DNA from: Sporolactobacillus kofuensis
GTDB lineage: Bacteria > Bacillota > Bacilli > Bacillales > Sporolactobacillaceae
DNA: 64,000 bases
Direction: 5' to 3'
Assembly (NCBI RefSeq): GCF_042660205.1
Contig: NZ_JBHSTQ010000001.1
Coordinates: 62,001 to 126,000 of the forward strand
This document shows, piece by piece, positions 59,782-64,000 of the stretch; the first letter of the stretch is position 1; each line of letters opens with the position of its first letter. Under the pieces are notes generated by a model that worked only from the letters and a program-made list of their open reading frames with translations, was not told the DNA's origin and made no database searches. Both the position numbers and the translations under genes were made by a program.

Positions 59782-60111
59782 TTAATCAGTTATTCGTATA
59801 TATTGCCCGTAGGACTTTTCAATCGTTCGCATTGAAACAAGCATTGCTTCCAAGATCAATTGGGCCTTCTCCAGATGAGCATCAGCCGGACAATCGGAAA
59901 TTTCACATTCAAGATATCCGCCCTCATCCCTTTGCGCCACATCCATTCTTAGTTTAGCAAGAGATTCTACGGCATTCACTGAGCCAAATGCTATGGCAGA
60001 GACGGCTGCGCAGACCAAATCTTGTCCGTGAGGTCCGCTGTCCGCATGCCCAGTCAACTTAAATGCGACAATTTTTCCATAATGATCCCGCCGAATGGTT
60101 AGCTTAACCAC
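59782..60111 (-). CDS. prp: Ribosomal-processing cysteine protease Prp (YsxB)
   Basis: 109-residue protease that trims the N-terminal extension of bL27. The catalytic dyad is visible: His22 in LTGHADSG and Cys34 in DLVCAAVSAIAFG, at the same positions as in the Staphylococcus aureus enzyme. It lies between rplU and rpmA, the conserved Firmicutes order, so protease and substrate are made from one transcript. Confidence 0.95.
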   Translation of the reverse strand: MVKLTIRRDHYGKIVAFKLTGHADSGPHGQDLVCAAVSAIAFGSVNAVESLAKLRMDVAQRDEGGYLECEISDCPADAHLEKAQLILEAMLVSMRTIEKSYGQYIRITD

Positions 60112-60123
60112 TGGCGTTCACCC

Positions 60124-60432
60124 TTAGGCATTAATCTTTTCAATAATGACTTTCGTGAACGGTTGTCTGTGTCCTTGTTTGCGACGATAATTCTTTCTTT
60201 TCTTGAATTTGAACACGATGATTTTCTTGTCTCGGCCTTGTTCTACAACTTTCGCTGTAACTGTTGCACCATCAACAGTTGGAGCGCCAACCTTCACAGA
60301 TTCGCCACCAACGAAAAGCACCTTGTCAAACGTAACCGTGTCACCTGCTTCAGCAGCAAGTTTTTCAACAACGATCGACTTTCCTTCTTCTACCTTAAGC
60401 TGTTTGCCGCCAGTTTCAATAATTGCGTACAT
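60124..60432 (-). CDS. rplU: Ribosomal protein bL21
   Basis: 102-residue 50S protein: MYAIIETGGKQLKVEEGKSI, VLFVGGESVKVGAPTVDGA, and the basic FKKRKNYRRKQGHRQPFT tail that contacts 23S rRNA. AAAGGAGG stands before the ATG. First gene of the rplU-prp-rpmA operon, preceded by a leader of about 170 nt. Confidence 0.97.
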   Translation of the reverse strand: MYAIIETGGKQLKVEEGKSIVVEKLAAEAGDTVTFDKVLFVGGESVKVGAPTVDGATVTAKVVEQGRDKKIIVFKFKKRKNYRRKQGHRQPFTKVIIEKINA

Positions 60433-60603
60433 TCTGATGCACCTCCTTTAGGATCATGTTTGAAATACATGGACATACCATGTCTTCAAAACATACTCTG
60501 TCATTCTCAGACTCGCCAGAGAAAGGCTGCCGGATTGGGCATTGAAGGCCTGTTCTGAGCGGTTGGAGCGAGATGCTCCTTAGTCCTCTAACAACACAAT
60601 AAC
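60433..60603 (-). promoter_or_regulatory. Probable L21 leader (autoregulatory 5' UTR)
   Basis: A 170-nt untranslated leader with several hairpins, e.g. GGAGC-ATCTC-GCTCC, CAGCC/GGCTG-type pairing around CCGGCAGCCTTTCTC, and GACATGG-TATGTC-CATGT. Bacilli carry a conserved L21 leader before rplU, thought to let L21 repress its own operon. Position and length fit; I have not matched the consensus base by base. Confidence 0.55.
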
Positions 60604-60609
60604 AAGTTG

Positions 60610-60639
60610 ATAGTAACACAAAGATCAATTAACTGTCAA
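60610..60639 (-). promoter_or_regulatory. SigA promoter of the rplU operon
   Basis: TTGACA (60639-60634), 18-bp spacer, TACTAT (60615-60610). The -35 box overlaps the last codons of the upstream rng-like gene. Confidence 0.75.
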
Positions 60640-61870
60640 CATTTCTTCTGGTGTTCCTTCGGCGATCTACGGTTCGATCACGGAGCCCATACCGCTTTCT
60701 TTTCCTTGTCAATTCGACAAGTCCCATCTTCGTATAGCCATGGATATGTACTAAACTTGGATCTGCTGTTGTGTACTTTGAAAATTTTTCAAGCAACTTT
60801 TCCCTACTGGATGCTTCTTTCATTCTGAGAAAATCAATCAGAATCATACCGCCAATCTGCCTAAGTCTCAGCTGCTTTGCTATTTCTTTTGCTGCCATAC
60901 AATTGATCTGATAGGCAGTATGTTCCCAATTATCATGAAAACGCATTGCACCCGAATTCACATCAATGGTTGTCAAAGTCTCCGTATATTCAATAATCAA
61001 TGAGGCACCTGATTGAAGCGGTACTGAAGGTTGCAATGCAGCCTCATAAATAGATTCAAGATGATGAGCTCGGAATGGATGTGCTTGGATCGTCGATTGA
61101 ATGATTGTAGATGCGGACAATCCATCTAATGAAAGTGCAACATTGGAATACAGCAAACATTTTGATGGAAAATGATTTTCATTGATCAATGCGGGAACAA
61201 ATGAGAACTGGCGAAAGATCCGTTTCTGTTCGTTCTCAACCTCAAGTTGATTGATTAGTTTATGCCATCTTTGTTTCAACGCCATAAATTCCGCGTATAG
61301 GGTGTCATCGTCCAGCTGTGCCGCAGCAGTACGAATGATTGCGCCTTCCCCCTCGGAACACCAACCGGATACCATCCTTTTTAAGCGCTCACCACACTGA
61401 ACAAGAATCTTCTTCGATACCGCTACATACGATCGTCGGGGCAGCAAAATAATGTGCTCACCTGTGATTTGAATATTCTCAGTTAGCCCCGCTTCTTTAC
61501 CGTCCCGTGCTTCTTTATCAATCTGAACAAGACGGAACGCTCCCGTCTCAGGCAGTGGTCCATTCCCACATTTATTCCTCGGTAAAAATCCGGTTAAGTC
61601 ATTACCTAGGGAAATAAACCAACCCACTTGGCTTAAGCGGTTCTCTAATACTTTGCCAAGAAAGAGGTCCCCTAGGTAGCCCTCTTTTGTGTCGGATTGG
61701 AAGTAGAATGAGACAACCTCATCATGTTCTATGAGAGCAGCCCGCATTCCTTCATCTTCTTTTTCCACAACCAACGTTATCTGTTCACTCGACACAGCAT
61801 CACCCGCTACCTGTATTCTCCAAATATTATCGCAAATGACAGAGACAGGTGCAACATAGAGGGTGATCAC
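60629..61870 (-). CDS. rng: RNase E/G-family protein lacking the zinc-link region
   Basis: 413 residues. S1-like region (VVSFYFQSDTKEGYLGDLFLGKVL ... DLTGFLPRN), then the DNase I-like catalytic part with both metal-binding aspartates in TTIDVNSGA and GGMILIDFLRM. The end MGLVELTRKRKRYGLRDR corresponds to the segment just before the CPxC zinc link, which is missing, as is the small domain after it. The sequence is diverged from other Bacillus Rng proteins. The GTG start overlaps the spoIVFB stop as GTGA; an internal TTG start is possible. Activity is uncertain. Confidence 0.8.
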   Translation of the reverse strand: MITLYVAPVSVICDNIWRIQVAGDAVSSEQITLVVEKEDEGMRAALIEHDEVVSFYFQSDTKEGYLGDLFLGKVLENRLSQVGWFISLGNDLTGFLPRNKCGNGPLPETGAFRLVQIDKEARDGKEAGLTENIQITGEHIILLPRRSYVAVSKKILVQCGERLKRMVSGWCSEGEGAIIRTAAAQLDDDTLYAEFMALKQRWHKLINQLEVENEQKRIFRQFSFVPALINENHFPSKCLLYSNVALSLDGLSASTIIQSTIQAHPFRAHHLESIYEAALQPSVPLQSGASLIIEYTETLTTIDVNSGAMRFHDNWEHTAYQINCMAAKEIAKQLRLRQIGGMILIDFLRMKEASSREKLLEKFSKYTTADPSLVHIHGYTKMGLVELTRKRKRYGLRDRTVDRRRNTRRNVDS

Positions 61871-62709
61871 CGATAGTCGCCGATTGTATCGCCTTCTAAA
61901 GTGCCATTAAAATAGGCATTGGCTAATCTTTTCCCATCAATGGGTGGATCATTCCGATCTTTGATCCGAATATGATGTTCTGCATTTCTATAGAACAGAG
62001 TGAAGATTTCTGCAAAGGTTGTGCCCTTTGTGACTGTAAGATTTTTGAAACGCGGGTATACGTTTTTTCTGCTCGAGACAGCGAGTAGAAAGCGAAGTAG
62101 ACGAAGAGGGAGTAACCGCCTCTCTTTATAGATTGCAAATAGGATAAATATGACAACCATCCAAAGGTTTACAGAGAATGGATAGTGCCAACAGACGAGC
62201 AACCCAAAAACAAAAAGTGCAGCAGTCGAGAAGTAAAGTACGCGTTTGTAGGCGGACTTATACGGATACACCATGTCTAGAAAGACATGCAAAAGTCTTC
62301 CACCATCCAGTGGCCAAATAGGGAGCAAATTAAACAAAAGCAACGCGTTATTCTGAGCAAGAAAAATCTGATGTTGCGCCTCCCCCCAAAAGGAAAAATT
62401 CAAAAGTCCAAATGAGAGCAGCGGCAACCAGAGATTCTGCAATGGACCGGCAATCAACACAAGACATTCTTCATGAAAAGGATGTTCATTATGGCTATCA
62501 ATTTTTGCTACTCCCCCAAAGGGCAGCAATTCTATTTCGGTTACGTCCCAGCCAAACCATTGTGCGACAAGCGCATGACCAAGTTCATGAATAAACACAA
62601 CCGTAAAAGCAATGACTGTCTCCCAAAGATGTCCAGTAAGTATTCCAGCAGCGATCATCAGCCAAAAAAGTGGATGTATGCTGATCTTTGAAAATCGATG
62701 ACTATTCAA
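61867..62709 (-). CDS. spoIVFB: Stage IV sporulation intramembrane metalloprotease SpoIVFB
   Basis: Site-2-type protease that cleaves pro-sigma-K in the mother cell. The 280-residue polytopic protein has zinc motif HELGH (His41, Glu42, His45) in a transmembrane helix and the third ligand Asp135 in PIWPLDGGRLLH, matching the B. subtilis positions closely. A CBS-like region follows (TVTKGTTFAEIFTLFYRN). Its start overlaps spoIVFA by 8 nt; its stop overlaps the rng start by 4 nt. Confidence 0.93.
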   Translation of the reverse strand: MNSHRFSKISIHPLFWLMIAAGILTGHLWETVIAFTVVFIHELGHALVAQWFGWDVTEIELLPFGGVAKIDSHNEHPFHEECLVLIAGPLQNLWLPLLSFGLLNFSFWGEAQHQIFLAQNNALLLFNLLPIWPLDGGRLLHVFLDMVYPYKSAYKRVLYFSTAALFVFGLLVCWHYPFSVNLWMVVIFILFAIYKERRLLPLRLLRFLLAVSSRKNVYPRFKNLTVTKGTTFAEIFTLFYRNAEHHIRIKDRNDPPIDGKRLANAYFNGTLEGDTIGDYR

Positions 62710-63490
62710 AAGACATCACCTGTATTGGATCAATAAATTTTTCACCTTTTTTCAGAGCAAAGTAAACCGTTCCTTTTTTATCTTTTCCGGAGGTTATGCC
62801 GATATTCTGGCCTTTCTTCACCTCCTGGTACACTTTTACATTTGCTTTATCAAGCTTACCATACCAAGACTCATCGCTATCTTTATGCTGGATGATGACC
62901 GTCTCACCAATGTTCTTCTTATGACCGACAAAGACAACTAGTCCGTCTTTAACCGCTCTAACTGATGAATGAGATGAAGTTTCTACGGTTACCCCTTTGG
63001 TTGTGTTGCTGTAAGGAGATTTTACCTCCCCAATCACCGGCTCAGCAAATGAGGACTGTTTGTTTTCTGCACTTAACGAATGATCCGTAGTGGCTGACTG
63101 CGTTGTTTTACTGGAAAAACTGGGCAAGAAGCTCATCGGATCGCCTAGATTTTTCTCATACCAGTTGGAGACAGCGACAAATTGAAATTCTTGTGTCATT
63201 GCCGTTTGAACAGAACTTTTTAATGCGTGAAAGTGACTTCCACCGCTTGTATTGACCCAGTAAACGGAACCAACAAGCATTGCCGAAACCATACACTGAA
63301 CGAGAAAACGACGTGTAGGATTGACCTGAGGTCGTTTCGGTTCATCGGGAAATTCCCAATAGGGGGAACCGTTCCGATAATGGCTTGTCTGTTTCGGTTC
63401 CTGGTAGGCTTTCGGGTAAGAGTGAAGAGCCATCAATTTTTTTCTTTTACGATCTAAATGCCTTTTTTTATAGTCCATAAGTGCGCTCAT
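62702..63490 (-). CDS. spoIVFA: Stage IV sporulation protein FA (SpoIVFA), degenerate M23 domain
   Basis: Inhibitory partner that holds SpoIVFB inactive with BofA until signalled from the forespore. The 262-residue protein has a basic cytoplasmic N-terminus, one transmembrane helix (about 62-80) and an outer LytM/M23-like domain (GVTVETSSHSSVRAVKDGLVVFVG, quoted by its ends; GETVIIQHKDSDESWYGKL). The zinc-binding H..D and HxH of active M23 enzymes are not intact (VYFALKKG in place of HLHFE), consistent with a non-enzymatic role. AAGGGAG stands 6 nt before the ATG. In B. subtilis minD lies just upstream. Confidence 0.88.
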   Translation of the reverse strand: MSALMDYKKRHLDRKRKKLMALHSYPKAYQEPKQTSHYRNGSPYWEFPDEPKRPQVNPTRRFLVQCMVSAMLVGSVYWVNTSGGSHFHALKSSVQTAMTQEFQFVAVSNWYEKNLGDPMSFLPSFSSKTTQSATTDHSLSAENKQSSFAEPVIGEVKSPYSNTTKGVTVETSSHSSVRAVKDGLVVFVGHKKNIGETVIIQHKDSDESWYGKLDKANVKVYQEVKKGQNIGITSGKDKKGTVYFALKKGEKFIDPIQVMSFE

Positions 63491-63549
63491 AAAAAGCTCC
63501 CTTTCTCCATTGTCCGACTTAATCGTAAGGATTAATCATGGATGGTTTA

Positions 63550-63576
63550 AGCGTATGTCAGAACAAAGCTTCTATG
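63550..63576 (-). promoter_or_regulatory. Candidate sigma-E promoter of spoIVFA-spoIVFB
   Basis: Minus strand CATACGCT (63557-63550) resembles the sigma-E -10 CATACANT, with CATA (63576-63573) 15 bp upstream as a -35 core. The B. subtilis spoIVF operon is sigma-E controlled. It lies 60 nt before the spoIVFA start. Confidence 0.45.
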
Positions 63577-63767
63577 GACACTTTATGCGCAGGTGGACAA
63601 CTTTATGTATTTTGTTATCTTTGTGAATATCCACGGTTTTTGATAATCATAGAAACAAAAATGAGACTATTAGAATGCTTGGCGAAGCCAATCGTCAGCG
63701 ACGGATGGGGCTTAGTTGCATTTTTTTTATATCGTATTAACGCGTTGAGAAAACACTGAGAAAATAC

Positions 63768-63925
63768 TGTCCGGTCCTTATTTTGCATCGGTTTTGATTC
63801 GATTGCTCGTTTGCCGCGGGCGCACCGCGAGCCTCCTCGAACAGGCCAGAATCTGCGGGGTCTCGCTGGCACGCCGATCATCTGGAACAGTCCCGCTGGC
63901 GTCTCGCTTCTTTGCTGCTTTTTAG
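63768..63925 (+). repeat. Dispersed GC-rich repeat, single copy
   Basis: A good copy: CTGTCCGGTCCTTAT, GATTGCTCGTTTGCCGCGGGCG, CACCGCGAGCCTCCTCGAACAG, ATCTGCGGGGTCTCGCTGGCACG and CCCGCTGGCGTCTCGCTTCTTTGCTGC, compared piecewise with the array at 3807. An extra 20 bp separates the last two parts. It ends 4-16 bp before the terminator hairpin at 63929. Confidence 0.8.
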
Positions 63926-63928
63926 CCC

Positions 63929-63968
63929 AAAAAAATAAATCGCCACGCAGTATTTTCTACGTGACGGT
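63929..63968 (-). terminator. Terminator of the operon beyond the right edge
   Basis: CGCCACGCAG (63941-63950) pairs with CTACGTGACGG (63957-63966, two G-U pairs); the minus strand continues into ATTTATTTTTTT. It probably ends the minD-containing operon expected to lie to the right. Confidence 0.7.
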
Positions 63969-64000
63969 TTTAGTCAAGTATTCTCTTTTTAGCGCATTCC

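Overview
The window is a 64 kb stretch of the chromosome of an endospore-forming member of the Bacillales. Sporulation genes (spo0B, spoIVFA/FB, spoVB, safA-coxA, an RsfA-type regulator) sit among housekeeping genes in nearly the order of the Bacillus subtilis yrh/yrr/yrv/yrb/ysx region. The moderate G+C, the absence of several B. subtilis genes expected here (pbpI, yrrN-yrrO, yrvM, nadABC) and the type IV pilus cluster make me suspect Sporolactobacillus or a close relative. That placement is inference; a 16S or marker-gene search would settle it.

Layout: 1-3665 (minus strand) is a sulfur/methyl recycling operon yrrT-mtnN-luxS-mccA-mccB, running off the left edge. It is followed by a tandem 192-bp repeat (3807-4250) and yrrS. 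5335-8320 holds greA, udk, trmR and mltG. 8635-12328 holds yrzB, ruvX, ireB and alaS behind a T-box-like leader. 12669-20308 holds a permease (yrrI), a tiny zinc-ribbon protein, recD2, a TPR protein, mnmA, a cysteine desulfurase and cymR. rarA and an rsfA-like gene follow on the plus strand.

22876-32666 is a compact type IV pilus locus absent from this place in B. subtilis. Three minor pilins face left. Two motor ATPases (PilB, PilT), PilC, the major pilin, the prepilin peptidase and PilM/N/O face right. 32744-32943 is a 6S RNA next to aspS, as in B. subtilis. hisS-aspS is controlled by a clear T-box. Then come dtd, relA, apt, recJ, a LapA-like protein, secF/secD (separate genes), comN, spoVB, yrbG, yrzE, yajC, tgt, queA, yrzS, ruvB, ruvA, yebC, coxA, safA, niaR, obg, spo0B, rpmA, prp, rplU, a truncated RNase E/G-family gene, spoIVFB and spoIVFA.

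Functional themes are homocysteine-to-cysteine recycling with its regulator CymR, tRNA charging and modification, stringent response, protein export, recombination repair, ribosome assembly, spore development, and surface pili. The features most worth a second look are a dispersed GC-rich repeat that sits just downstream of intrinsic terminators at four places, the pilus island with an Glu5-lacking beta-helical minor pilin, a short transcript-like unit with a 16-codon ORF upstream of yebC, and a pseudoknot-capable element between the hisS T-box and hisS. No rRNA, tRNA, insertion sequence, prophage or CRISPR array was seen.
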